Source: an uncultured Lachnospiraceae bacterium
Lineage (GTDB): Bacteria > Bacillota > Clostridia > Lachnospirales > Lachnospiraceae
DNA: 10,359 nucleotides
Direction: 5' to 3'
Assembly (NCBI GenBank): GCA_910583605.1
Contig: CAJTXN010000029.1
Location: forward strand, 1 to 10,359
Shown here: one piece after another, positions 1 to 5,602 of the stretch
How the letters are laid out: each line of letters starts with the position of its first letter
Numbering within the stretch: position 1 is the first letter of the stretch
The notes under the pieces: generated by a model
Told to the model about the DNA's origin: nothing
Databases searched by the model: none
What the model saw: only the letters and a program-made list of their open reading frames with translations
Program-made: the position numbers and the translations under genes

Positions 1-141
1 TTTATCAAACAGGGAATGGGCAATATCGTATTCCCGGCAGATATCACATCTTCGTTTTCCAGAATGGTATAAATCTACTAACTGCTGCTTAAATTCATCA
101 GTATACTTGCGGGGTTTTCTTTTCTGCTTTGTTTCGGTCAT
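1..141 (-). CDS. IS3-family transposase OrfA, N-terminal part (runs off left edge)
   Basis: Forty-seven codons are visible, starting with ATG at 141 behind an AAGGAG ribosome site about 9 nt upstream. The protein begins MTETKQKRKPRKYTDEFKQQ and continues LVDLYHSGKRRCDICREYDI. This is the basic, helix-turn-helix-type N-terminus typical of OrfA (DNA-binding subunit) of IS3/IS150-group elements; the Y-T-x-E-F-K opening is characteristic. In this family OrfA is normally fused to the DDE integrase OrfB by a programmed -1 frameshift; OrfB would lie left of the window. The rest of the gene is not visible, so intactness cannot be judged. Confidence 0.85.
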   Translation of the reverse strand, partial: MTETKQKRKPRKYTDEFKQQLVDLYHSGKRRCDICREYDIAHSLFDK

Positions 142-171
142 TTTGCTCTCTCCTTTGTATATTGATTCTAT

Positions 172-198
172 ATTATATGACCTTAAAAAATCTGTCCA
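172..198 (-). promoter_or_regulatory. Probable IS transposase promoter
   Basis: On the minus strand TGGACA (198-193) is followed after 15 nt by TATAAT (177-172), upstream of the OrfA start at 141. The -10 is perfect and the spacer is short. This fits the weak promoters usually found just inside the 5' end of IS3-family elements. Confidence 0.45.
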
Positions 199-275
199 GT
201 TTATTGTAACCTATCCAGGCGAAAATCGCCTCATTGTGTACCCACTAAAAGATAGTCTTAATCTCAAAATTTTGT

Positions 276-665
276 TTAATTAAAATCTTCGAAGAAAAAA
301 GTATATGCACTAGTGTGTTTATCAGAATCAATCAACACAATTTTTATATATTTTTCATTATACTCAATTTTATAGTTATCAGATGTCAACTTTTCTCCAT
401 TATTAGCAATCCTTGTTTTAAATGAAGAAGTCATGAGATCATTATTAATATAGTCGAAAATATGAATTTCCACATCTCTTTCATCCCCAAAGAACGGATT
501 TCCGATTTCTTCACCGACAATTAAAAAATCTCCGTCTCCAATGCTTTCTCTAAACCACTCAACTGCATCATAATTAAAATAATAATGGATTATTGTGTAT
601 GTTCCTGTAATCAAAAGCAAACATACTAATACAGCAATAATGCATATATATATCTTCTTACTCAT
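276..665 (-). CDS. Small membrane-anchored or secreted protein of unknown function, 129 aa
   Basis: I do not recognise this family. The protein starts MSKKIYICIIAVLVCLLLIT, so residues about 5-28 form one hydrophobic segment (signal anchor or uncleaved signal; no lipobox cysteine). About 100 soluble, rather acidic residues follow and should lie outside the membrane, with several aromatic and isoleucine-rich strands (DVEIHIFDY, YKIEYNEKYIKIVLIDSD) suggesting a small beta-sandwich. The ATG at 665 has a GAAAGGAT ribosome site about 7 nt upstream. It lies 47 nt downstream of the VWA pseudogene on the same strand and was probably its operon partner, so its job may have been linked to that surface protein. 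It appears intact, although its neighbour is broken. Roughly 60 nt separate its stop from the IS end, and I see no terminator there. Confidence 0.7.
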   Translation of the reverse strand: MSKKIYICIIAVLVCLLLITGTYTIIHYYFNYDAVEWFRESIGDGDFLIVGEEIGNPFFGDERDVEIHIFDYINNDLMTSSFKTRIANNGEKLTSDNYKIEYNEKYIKIVLIDSDKHTSAYTFFFEDFN

Positions 666-680
666 ATTTTATCCTTTCTA

Positions 681-693
681 GCAGAAATTCTGC
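681..693. repeat. Short perfect inverted repeat GCAGAA-A-TTCTGC
   Basis: A 13-bp palindrome sits in the 47-nt gap between the end of the VWA pseudogene and the 129-aa gene. The arms are too short and lack a T-tract, so it is not a convincing terminator. It may be a small operator or chance. Confidence 0.3.
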
Positions 694-712
694 AAACGCA
701 TCTCGCGCCGCT

Positions 713-1719
713 TTAATTCATGGCTGTTTGCAAATCTCCGTCCCATCCTGCCAAATTATTTAAATGATATTCCGGCATAACTCCAAATTTAAATCCATCT
801 CCATCTGTATCAGTATTATCGATTCTTTGATCAACTATTATTTCACTATAAATTCCTATTAATTCATCTGCTGTGACAGCTTTAAAATACTGTCCTCTTG
901 TCTGTTCGGCTATGTTTTCTAATAATTTATTATTGTTTTGTCCACCGATATATACAGTATTTATTTTAATATTATTTGATATGGCTGTTCAAACCATATA
1001 TTGTTTCAAAATAGTCCGTTAAACCATCATTAGCACTATCGACTTCCAGGTCCATATTGGAATCAGATGTTGCTAAAGTTCCTGTACTGTTCCAATTTGT
1101 TACTTTAACGCAATTCAATCCGTTAGTGTAATCTTCGTAACTCAATACTACTGAACAATTCCATAAAGTATTGCTATTCCCCCTCCAAAATCTTAGGTCT
1201 ATTGCACCCTCATCTTCAAAACCAATCACAAAAGCATATAAATTTTCTTCTTTGGAGGCATCAGTAAAATTAACATACATTAACCAATTATCATTCTTCC
1301 ATGAAATAAATTGTCTTATATCCAAATACACAATACGCATTATTACCATCTTTTCCTCCGGCACTCCATGAATTCCATTGAATTGTTTTGTCTGAATTAT
1401 AGCGATTAAATGTAATATTATATGCACTTTTTGGAACTCTTGCACTCCATGTAGTATCATTCACTTTGGTCATTACATATCTGTCATGTCCAGAGGTATT
1501 CTCCGCCAATTCTATAGTTGCATTATCATTTCCAATCCAATGCTCAGTTGTATCATCTTTAAGATATAATGTTATATATTCTGATTCAGCAATGACCTCT
1601 TTTACAAATATATCCATATTTATGCCTGTAAAAATCATTGCAATAACAAGAATGCATGATATTATTCTCTTTAATATTCTAACTTTTGCTGTGTTAAAAC
1701 TAATTATTCCATTTTTCAT
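713..1719 (-). pseudogene. Broken secreted VWA / calcium-repeat surface protein
   Basis: Three minus-strand frames together give a degraded surface protein. Frame one starts at ATG 1719 with a basic N-terminus and hydrophobic signal peptide (RIISCILVIAMIFTGINMD). A beta-rich extracellular domain follows, and the frame stops near 1291. Its continuation resumes in a second frame near 1305 (SWKNDNWLMYVNFTDAS) and runs to DSANDGLTDYFETIYGLN, a thrombospondin-type-3/EF-hand-like repeat. That frame stops at 972. At about 985 the sequence switches to a third frame (NNIKINTVYIGGQNNNKLL, then ENIAEQTRGQYFKAVTADEL), which is the C-terminal end of a VWA domain, followed by DNTDTDGDGF and a stop at 713. 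So there is at least one frameshift and one internal deletion that removed the VWA core, including its metal site. The start has only a weak ribosome site. Family assignment rests on these motifs; the N-terminal domain is not identified. Confidence 0.75.
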
Positions 1720-1801
1720 AAGCAGTTCTTCTTGTTCTCTTATTTAGTACAGTTCCATTTATATCTTTAATTGCTAAAAATATTTCAACCTTACATGTCA
1801 T
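1700..1801 (-). CDS. Short open frame (33 codons) overlapping the start of the VWA pseudogene
   Basis: The frame runs from ATG 1801 to TAG 1700 (MTCKVEIFLAIKDINGTVL, then NKRTRRTAYEKWNN). It overlaps the pseudogene start by 20 nt, as translationally coupled genes often do, and follows the 28-codon peptide gene on the same strand by 34 nt. There is no good ribosome site before its ATG. The sequence looks protein-like (basic, amphipathic), so it may be the C-terminal remnant of a longer gene rather than a real start. No function can be assigned. Confidence 0.25.
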   Translation of the reverse strand: MTCKVEIFLAIKDINGTVLNKRTRRTAYEKWNN

Positions 1802-1835
1802 ATATTAATAAACTAAATCGTTATATTAACTTATC

Positions 1836-1922
1836 TTAGTTAATATTTATTCCACAATTTCCCGCTTTTACTGTTAATTTCTTAGCTGCTGCGGTTACAA
1901 CATTTAAAACCTTATTTTTCAT
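1836..1922 (-). CDS. 28-residue peptide, possible AgrD-like signalling peptide precursor
   Basis: ATG at 1922 lies about 9 nt after a strong GGGAGG ribosome site, and the frame ends at TAA 1836. The peptide opens MKNKVLNVVTAAAKKL, an amphipathic basic/hydrophobic helix like the leader of AgrD autoinducer precursors. A single cysteine sits six residues from the end (CGININ), where a thiolactone ring could form. It lacks the acidic/proline tail (for example xPxxP..) that normally follows the ring in AgrD, so it is either truncated, a variant, or something else. No AgrB peptidase gene is recognisable nearby, only short remnants upstream. The ribosome site and codon pattern make translation likely; the AgrD call is a guess. 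Confidence 0.45.
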   Translation of the reverse strand: MKNKVLNVVTAAAKKLTVKAGNCGININ

Positions 1923-2260
1923 TAAACATTACCTCCCTAATGTAACGGCTGATTTTCTATCACCATGTGCACAATTCCCAGATTTCTTATACTCTCCTTC
2001 TGCATCAACCATTTCATTTGATTTTACCGGATTTACGACAGACAGGCTAACATACTATCACACTTTTAAATCATCCAAATCGGCACAATATAATTATCCC
2101 TATCAATTCTAAGAAAAATACTGCCCCTCTCTCTTCTTAGTATTACTTCTGCCATCATCTGTTTTCCACAAATTACTTTCAAATTTAATTTCCATGGTTT
2201 AACATTCTGTAATCTGAATATTCATTGTCAAATATTCCTACTAACACATATTATCCCACT
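1923..2260. other. Gene-poor stretch with short minus-strand remnants
   Basis: No complete gene is seen in these 338 bp. Besides the frame ending at 1929, a second minus-strand open frame (2066-2182, TTG or ATG-ATG start, no ribosome site) reads ...MMAEVILRRERGSIFLRIDR then DNYIVPIWMI. It looks protein-like but is unplaced. No plus-strand frame, RNA gene or convincing terminator was found. It reads like decayed coding DNA. Confidence 0.4.
1929..2054 (-). pseudogene. Reading-frame remnant immediately upstream of the 28-residue peptide
   Basis: An open minus-strand frame of 41 codons (in-frame TAG at 2055-2057) ends at TAA 1929, inside the leader of the peptide gene, as if translationally coupled to it. 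It reads YVSLSVVNPVKSNEMVDAEG then EYKKSGNCAHGDRKSAVTLG. The only ATG (2012) has no ribosome site, so this is probably the C-terminal scrap of a lost gene. The NPVKSNEMVDAE stretch faintly recalls the APVxxxN(K/R)xL cytosolic motif of AgrB, but the two transmembrane helices expected after it are absent. Confidence 0.25.
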
Positions 2261-2602
2261 TTATACTTTATAAATATCCGCTATCAACGGCGGCAACGCC
2301 CCTTCATCCGCAAATATCACACCCAGCTGCAGCTTTTCTGCACTCAGTCTCATCGCCAGATTTGTCTGCAAAGCTACATCAGCCCTTACATCTTTAAATA
2401 ACTCCCTTACAATTCCCATTGCATACCATCTGTTATAATAAATGGCTAAGTCCGTTATCAAAAACAAAACATCCGTTTTTATTTCTACATCATCTGACAA
2501 TTTAAATATCTTAGAACCACAGTCCGCTATAAGATCAATATAACTAAACGGCCAGCCTCCCTGATTCCAATATTTGCATATGCTTTTAACCAGCCCTTGC
2601 AA
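2261..2602 (-). pseudogene. Orphan 113-codon fragment, unknown function, probably the C-terminus of a lost gene
   Basis: The frame stops at 2261 and is open to about 2645. The only usable start is TTG 2602, with no ribosome site, while coding-like sequence continues upstream of it (VTFRFFENTNLVLL) until an in-frame TGA. That suggests a 5'-truncated or frameshifted gene. The protein is helical and soluble (LVKSICKYWNQGGWPFSYID ... DVLFLITDLAIYYNRWYAMG ... FADEGALPPLIADIYKV). I recognise no domain. Codon use and composition resemble the surrounding minus-strand genes. If it is a real short gene its start is unclear. Confidence 0.4.
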
Positions 2603-2705
2603 AAGTACAAGATTCGTATTTTCAAAAAATCGAAAAGTTACAGCACTGATATTTCATCCGCTTCATCAATATCTCAAAAAATAATTACCAAAACCAAAAA
2701 AATAT

Positions 2706-2838
2706 AACAAAAAAGGCCCACCAAACATTCTGGTGAACCTTTCACACTCAAATACCCTTGCTTCTCAGCCACCCTCTTCCGTTAATACCACATACTCTCT
2801 CTGTCTTACCCTTCTCTTTCGTACTCTTCATATATTGT
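2706..2838 (-). ncRNA. Candidate small RNA, about 130 nt, with its own promoter and terminator
   Basis: A near-consensus promoter (TTGAAG-17-TATAAT, 2872-2844) predicts a start near 2838, and a perfect 10-bp hairpin with a U-run ends the unit near 2708. The transcript is purine-rich (for example GAAAGAGAAGGG) and matches no RNA family I can name. It contains a 27-codon frame from ATG 2831, but that start would be only 5-7 nt from the 5' end with no ribosome site, so coding is unlikely. Alternatively it is the leader of the decayed gene at 2602, with the hairpin acting as an attenuator: a GGTGG in the leader could pair with TCACC of the terminator stem. Confidence 0.45.
2709..2740 (-). terminator. 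Rho-independent terminator (minus strand)
   Basis: On the minus strand AGGTTCACCA (2740-2731), loop GAATGTT, and TGGTGGGCCT (2723-2714) form a 10-bp stem with two G-U pairs, followed by a run of T. No minus-strand protein gene lies directly upstream, so it ends the short unit started at the 2872-2844 promoter. Confidence 0.8.
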
Positions 2839-2843
2839 TTCGC

Positions 2844-2872
2844 ATTATACCACATTTTTCCACTTACTTCAA
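2844..2872 (-). promoter_or_regulatory. Near-consensus sigma-A promoter, minus strand
   Basis: TTGAAG (2872-2867), a 17-nt spacer and a perfect TATAAT (2849-2844). It drives transcription leftwards, away from the ferredoxin operon, into the candidate small RNA. Confidence 0.65.
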
Positions 2873-2920
2873 CACTTCATCCGTATTTTTATAACAGATC
2901 TTCCCCTTACTCCCTTTCCT

Positions 2921-2933
2921 GTGACTTCATCAC
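2921..2933. promoter_or_regulatory. Candidate Crp/Fnr-family binding site (GTGA-N5-TCAC)
   Basis: GTGACTTCATCAC is a perfect 4-bp-arm dyad centred on 2927. With a -10 at 2956-2961 the predicted start is near 2968, placing the site about -41, the class II activator position. The usual CRP spacing is 6, not 5, which weakens the match. The Crp/Fnr gene at 3813-4487 has the recognition-helix residues that read GTGA in CRP. Confidence 0.4.
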
Positions 2934-2945
2934 TGAATAACAAAA

Positions 2946-2977
2946 CCTCCTGCTGTATACTAACACAAAACAGGAGG
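2946..2977. repeat. Inverted repeat CCTCCTG / CAGGAGG covering the ribosome site
   Basis: Seven-base arms at 2946-2952 and 2971-2977, with an 18-nt loop. The right arm is the ribosome-binding site of the ferredoxin gene. Any transcript starting upstream of 2946 would hide it in a GC-rich stem. A transcript starting near 2968 would not contain the left arm, so the arrangement could filter out read-through RNA. Confidence 0.5.
2956..2961 (+). promoter_or_regulatory. Probable -10 (TATACT) of the ferredoxin operon
   Basis: TATACT lies 25 nt before the ferredoxin ATG. At 17 nt spacing the -35 is CTGAAT, a poor match, so this promoter should need an activator. That suits the GTGA-N5-TCAC element just upstream. 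Confidence 0.4.
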
Positions 2978-2986
2978 CGATATATT

Positions 2987-3184
2987 ATGTTAAAACGAAA
3001 AGCTGTTGTCCGCACAAATGAATGTGTAGCCTGCGGCTGCTGCGTGAAAGTCTGTCCGAGAAACGCAATAACCGTTCCCAAAGGTATATATGCAGAAATC
3101 AATAAAGCCCAATGCGTCGGCTGCGGGAAATGTGCAAAAGAATGTCCGGCAGGAATTATTACACTGGAGGTGACAGACGGTTGA
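2987..3184 (+). CDS. 2x[4Fe-4S] dicluster ferredoxin, 65 aa
   Basis: A small soluble electron carrier. The first cluster motif is CVACGCCVKVCP (residues about 13-24) and the second is CVGCGKCAKECP (about 43-54). This is the classical pair of CxxCxxCxxxCP motifs, each supplying three ligands to one cluster and the last to the other. The ATG at 2987 is preceded by AGGAGG with about 9 nt spacing; earlier in-frame codons are unlikely to be used because the ribosome site lies downstream of them. Length is normal for clostridial ferredoxins. Its TGA overlaps the TTG of the next gene by 4 nt, so the two are translationally coupled, and it is the likely electron donor or acceptor for that membrane protein. 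Expression may be controlled by the Crp/Fnr gene convergent with the operon. Confidence 0.93.
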   Translation: MLKRKAVVRTNECVACGCCVKVCPRNAITVPKGIYAEINKAQCVGCGKCAKECPAGIITLEVTDG

Positions 3185-3780
3185 AACAAAATAAAAAATG
3201 GTATGACTATCTTTGGATATTTTCACTTACCTACCTGATTTTGGGATTCTTCAATATACTGTTTGCCTGGCTGGGGCTCCTTTGTTTCTTTATACCGCTG
3301 GTCATATCAGTTGTAAAAGGAAATAAAGCTTACTGCAATAAATATTGTGGCAGAGGACAGTTATTCTCTCTGGCAGGCGGAAAGTTCGGACTTTCCAGAA
3401 AAAAAGATATCCCAAAATGGATGCGTTCAAAATATTTCAGATATGGATTTCTGATATTTTTCTTTGTCATGTTCTTTCTTATGTTGTGGAACACTTATCT
3501 GGTATTTGCCGGAACAGAAGATTTGAAGATGGCAGTAACACTGCTTTGGACATTAAAAGTTCCGTGGCACTGGGCTTATCACGGCACCTTGTTTTCTTAT
3601 GGAATTGCCCAGTTTGCCTTCGGGTTCTACAGTATCATGCTTACATCCACGATTCTTGGTTTTATTACAATGCTTCTGTTTAAGCCCCGCTCCTGGTGCG
3701 TATACTGTCCGATGGGAACAATGACACAACTCATATGCAAAGCAAAAAATATGGCTGCATCCCGAAATCCTCAAAATTAG
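3181..3780 (+). CDS. Membrane 4Fe-4S protein, NapH-like (Fer4_5 type), 199 aa
   Basis: TTG at 3181 is chosen because GGAGGTGA lies about 8 nt upstream and the start overlaps the ferredoxin stop (TTGA); longer versions would overlap the ferredoxin extensively. Hydrophobic segments lie at about 11-46 (probably two helices), 86-110 and 136-167. Cysteine motifs sit at the membrane edges: CNKYCGRG (C52, C56) and CVYCPMGT (C173, C176), with C186 nearby. This C-x2/3-C-P/G-x-G pattern is that of the polyferredoxin-like membrane proteins NapH, NosR (C-terminus) and CcoG, which pass electrons across or along the membrane. Here it lacks the extra soluble ferredoxin domain of NapH, which the separate upstream ferredoxin may replace. 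Substrate or terminal partner is unknown; no reductase gene is in the window. Confidence 0.8.
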   Translation: MKQNKKWYDYLWIFSLTYLILGFFNILFAWLGLLCFFIPLVISVVKGNKAYCNKYCGRGQLFSLAGGKFGLSRKKDIPKWMRSKYFRYGFLIFFFVMFFLMLWNTYLVFAGTEDLKMAVTLLWTLKVPWHWAYHGTLFSYGIAQFAFGFYSIMLTSTILGFITMLLFKPRSWCVYCPMGTMTQLICKAKNMAASRNPQN

Positions 3781-3783
3781 CCG

Positions 3784-3814
3784 GATATAAGCAATGGTAA
3801 AATCCTGTTATATC
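3784..3814. terminator. Weak bidirectional hairpin between convergent genes
   Basis: GATATAA (3784-3790) and TTATATC (3808-3814) form a 7-bp AT-rich stem with a 17-nt loop in the 32-nt gap between the membrane iron-sulfur gene and the convergent Crp/Fnr gene. There is no T-run and the loop is large, so it is only a tentative terminator. Confidence 0.25.
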
Positions 3815-4487
3815 AAAGCGTTAACGCCCGGAGACGCTTCTTATCAAGGATTTCAATGCCGCCCCGGGATACCTTTACAATCCCTTCGTTTGCAAAATAT
3901 TTCAGCATACGGGATACCACTTCACGGGCAGACCCCATATAACGGGCAATCTGCTCGTGAGTCAGTGTAATGGTGTCAGAGCCCAGCCGTGCCGATTCAT
4001 CGGAAAGGAAAATGGCCAGCCGTTTGTCCATACTCATAAACAAAATCTGCTGCATTACCCACATCACATCCGAAAAACGGCTGACTGCCGCTTCAAGAGA
4101 AAAAATTTTAATACACGGATTCCGCTCGGATACGGCTGCAAAAGCAGGACCACTAATCACGAAACAGTCGCTGTCTTCTTCTGCATCTATAAATACATCA
4201 AAAGTAATGGTCTGAAGTACACAGGAAGCGGACAGCATACACATATCACCTTTGTGTAATCGGTAAAGCGTAATTTCTTTACCCTCGTCAGACATCATAT
4301 ACAACCGGAGACTGCCGGAACAGAGAAATATCACACCTGAACACTCTTCTCCATCATGGATATGGGTTCCCTTTGAATATGTCACCGAAAAAGAATTCTG
4401 ACAGATAAAATTTCTGTCATCATCTGATATATCTTCCCAGAAAGAAAAAATTTCTTTATAAACCTGTTCAAAAATTGTTTGTTCCAT
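3813..4487 (-). CDS. Crp/Fnr-family transcriptional regulator, 224 aa
   Basis: Residues about 20-120 form the cyclic-nucleotide-like beta-roll sensor (for example GVIFLCSGSLRLYMMSDEGK and ITLYRLHKGDMC). The dimer helix is about 124-155, and the winged helix-turn-helix is at 172-215 (THEQIARYMGSAREVVSRML). Recognition-helix residues R188, E189 and R193 align with CRP R180-E181-R185, which contact GTGA. Seven cysteines (29, 49, 56, 83, 89, 108, 125), notably C83-x5-C89 in MCMLSASC, suggest a redox or iron-sulfur input rather than cAMP. ATG 4487 follows an AGAGGT ribosome site. It is 16 nt downstream of the GIY-YIG gene on the same strand, so it may be co-transcribed with it. It converges on the ferredoxin operon, its most likely target. 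The activating signal is not deducible from the sequence. Confidence 0.9.
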   Translation of the reverse strand: MEQTIFEQVYKEIFSFWEDISDDDRNFICQNSFSVTYSKGTHIHDGEECSGVIFLCSGSLRLYMMSDEGKEITLYRLHKGDMCMLSASCVLQTITFDVFIDAEEDSDCFVISGPAFAAVSERNPCIKIFSLEAAVSRFSDVMWVMQQILFMSMDKRLAIFLSDESARLGSDTITLTHEQIARYMGSAREVVSRMLKYFANEGIVKVSRGGIEILDKKRLRALTL

Positions 4488-4503
4488 TTGTTATTACCTC
4501 TTA

Positions 4504-5367
4504 CTAAGAATTTTCCTCTTTACCCAAAATTTCTCCAAGAGTCACTCCATTCTTGTTTTTCCAACGATTGCGTCCATTTGTACTGTTGCCTGTCACAAAA
4601 TCAGAGGCGCCGGACGGGGTGTTAAACAGCACATCACGGATTAATCTGTTGTTTATCAAAGTCTCCTCTTGATTAAGTTCATTTCTTTTCTTAATCACCC
4701 AGGCTGGTGTAGATTTATTCCGTGCCAGATTTATCTCAGAATCCTTACAAACGATATAACCTTCTTCTGAGCGATACATTTTTGCCCTTGTATTTTTCCC
4801 TTCAATATAAAAATATTCATCTTCAGAGGCAAATGGAATGGCTACAGGCTCCTGCGTCCTTACTAAAGGCTGAAACACACCATGACCCAGTGCGTAAGTT
4901 AAAGTTTTTATATCGTCAATAAAATCATCCATCTCTGCCTGTTCCGCTGCAGAGATAGATGCTGCTTTTGGTTTTACAGTGTTTATAACCATATAACGGC
5001 CAACTTCAATTGCCAAATCATACAAATTACTTTCAAGATATTTCACATGCGCTTTATTAAGATAGTCATCCTGACCGATAAATGCAATTGCTTCTCTCCA
5101 AAAATCCTTCTTTACTTCATGATCTTTTAATCTGGAAAAAGCATTCTCTGTTTCTCCCACATAAACAACCGGACGACCTGTTTCATCATCATCTCCAAGC
5201 AAAAGATATACTGCAGGCTTATGTAGTTCTTCCAAGTCGGAACAATCCTTATAATATTTTCTCGGTATCCTGTATGCCTTAGTCGTTCTTCCACCAAGAG
5301 TGCACTCCCAACGACCGGTTGCCTCTCCATCCATCATAAATATTTTTAAATTTTTTCCTCTTTTCAT
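4504..5367 (-). CDS. GIY-YIG nuclease-family protein with DUF4357 domain, 287 aa
   Basis: The N-terminal part carries a GIY-YIG-type fold: AVYLLLGDDDETG (about 52-64), VYVGETENAFSRLKDHE (68-84; R79 and H83 in expected places) and KYLESNL with E112 as the likely metal ligand. The C-terminus (about 225-282; PSGASDFVTGNSTNGRNRW then KNKNGVTLGEI) matches DUF4357, which is regularly fused to GIY-YIG domains. Such proteins are presumed DNA-acting and occur on their own or near restriction and mobile modules, but the cellular job is not known. ATG 5367 has only a weak ribosome site (AAGAAAG, about 10 nt upstream). The gene precedes crp/fnr by 16 nt. The first tyrosine motif is AVY rather than GIY, a common variant. 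No methylase or restriction gene is beside it. Confidence 0.85.
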   Translation of the reverse strand: MKRGKNLKIFMMDGEATGRWECTLGGRTTKAYRIPRKYYKDCSDLEELHKPAVYLLLGDDDETGRPVVYVGETENAFSRLKDHEVKKDFWREAIAFIGQDDYLNKAHVKYLESNLYDLAIEVGRYMVINTVKPKAASISAAEQAEMDDFIDDIKTLTYALGHGVFQPLVRTQEPVAIPFASEDEYFYIEGKNTRAKMYRSEEGYIVCKDSEINLARNKSTPAWVIKKRNELNQEETLINNRLIRDVLFNTPSGASDFVTGNSTNGRNRWKNKNGVTLGEILGKEENS

Positions 5368-5446
5368 AATAAAACACTTTCTTACAATTTTTATTCTATT
5401 GTCCTATCCGAGAATTTCATCCGATTTCCCTACAATTTTCTCTTTC

Positions 5447-5484
5447 TTCCCTTATAATAATCATATTTCCCTTATCATTCATAT
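5447..5484. repeat. Two tandem copies of an imperfect 20-nt repeat
   Basis: TTCCCTTAT occurs at 5447-5455 and again at 5467-5475, each followed by similar AATCATAT / CATTCATAT tails, giving a 20-nt period, close to two helical turns. It lies between the predicted minus-strand promoter and the GIY-YIG gene, so it would be in that gene's leader or act as a DNA site. Confidence 0.4.
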
Positions 5485-5503
5485 ATGTATCACTTTCTTA
5501 ATT

Positions 5504-5533
5504 ATTATACCTATTTCAACTGTAGTAATGTAA
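5504..5533 (-). promoter_or_regulatory. Probable promoter of the GIY-YIG / Crp-Fnr operon
   Basis: On the minus strand TTACAT (5533-5528) precedes a perfect TATAAT (5509-5504) with an 18-nt spacer. The predicted start near 5497 gives a leader of about 130 nt before ATG 5367. The -35 is imperfect. A BlaI-operator-like dyad fills its spacer. Confidence 0.4.
5512..5527. promoter_or_regulatory. BlaI-like operator, distal
   Basis: TATTTCA-AC-TGTAGTA matches 12 of 14 arm positions of the TA(T/C)TACA-NN-TGTAGTA dyad known from staphylococcal bla/mec operators (recalled, not looked up). It lies about 140 bp upstream of the blaI-proximal site and inside the spacer of the minus-strand promoter at 5504-5533. 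Confidence 0.4.
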
Positions 5534-5602
5534 ACATATTCATAATAACACATTTTAATCATAATTTCTTCTGCTTTTTTATTTTTTCTCATAAAAAGAC
5601 AC

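Larger units (their letters stand above)
1..217 (-). mobile_element. IS3-family insertion sequence, 5' end (partial)
   Basis: The element is recognised from its OrfA. Read on the minus strand, the DNA starting at 217 is TGGATAGGTTAC followed by AATAAACTGGACAG. IS3/IS150 ends begin with TG and, as I recall IS150, carry TGGAC at about positions 20-24; here TGGAC falls at 20-24 if the tip is at 217. That supports the boundary but does not prove it, because the other terminus and the target duplication are outside the window. A 6-bp hairpin (AGGCGA/TCGCCT, 217-231) straddles the proposed tip, so the end could be displaced. Confidence 0.6.

Noticed and set aside
217..231. Hairpin AGGCGA-AAA-TCGCCT as a terminator of the 129-aa gene
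   Set aside because: Only 6 bp, and no T-run follows it on the minus strand; it overlaps the proposed IS tip.
2637..2680. Frame reading DIDEADEIS just upstream of the 113-codon fragment as its N-terminus
   Set aside because: Only about 11 codons between stops and in a different frame; too short to distinguish from chance.
2748..2831. 27-codon frame inside the candidate small RNA (MKSTKEKGKTER...)
   Set aside because: Its ATG would be only 5-7 nt from the predicted transcript start, with no ribosome site, and the composition follows the purine-rich RNA.
2869..3189. 106-codon minus-strand frame opposite the ferredoxin
   Set aside because: Shadow of the ferredoxin gene; no ribosome site or recognisable domain.
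3345..3683. 112-codon plus-strand frame inside the membrane iron-sulfur gene
   Set aside because: Out-of-frame shadow of a clearly coding gene with matching cysteine motifs.
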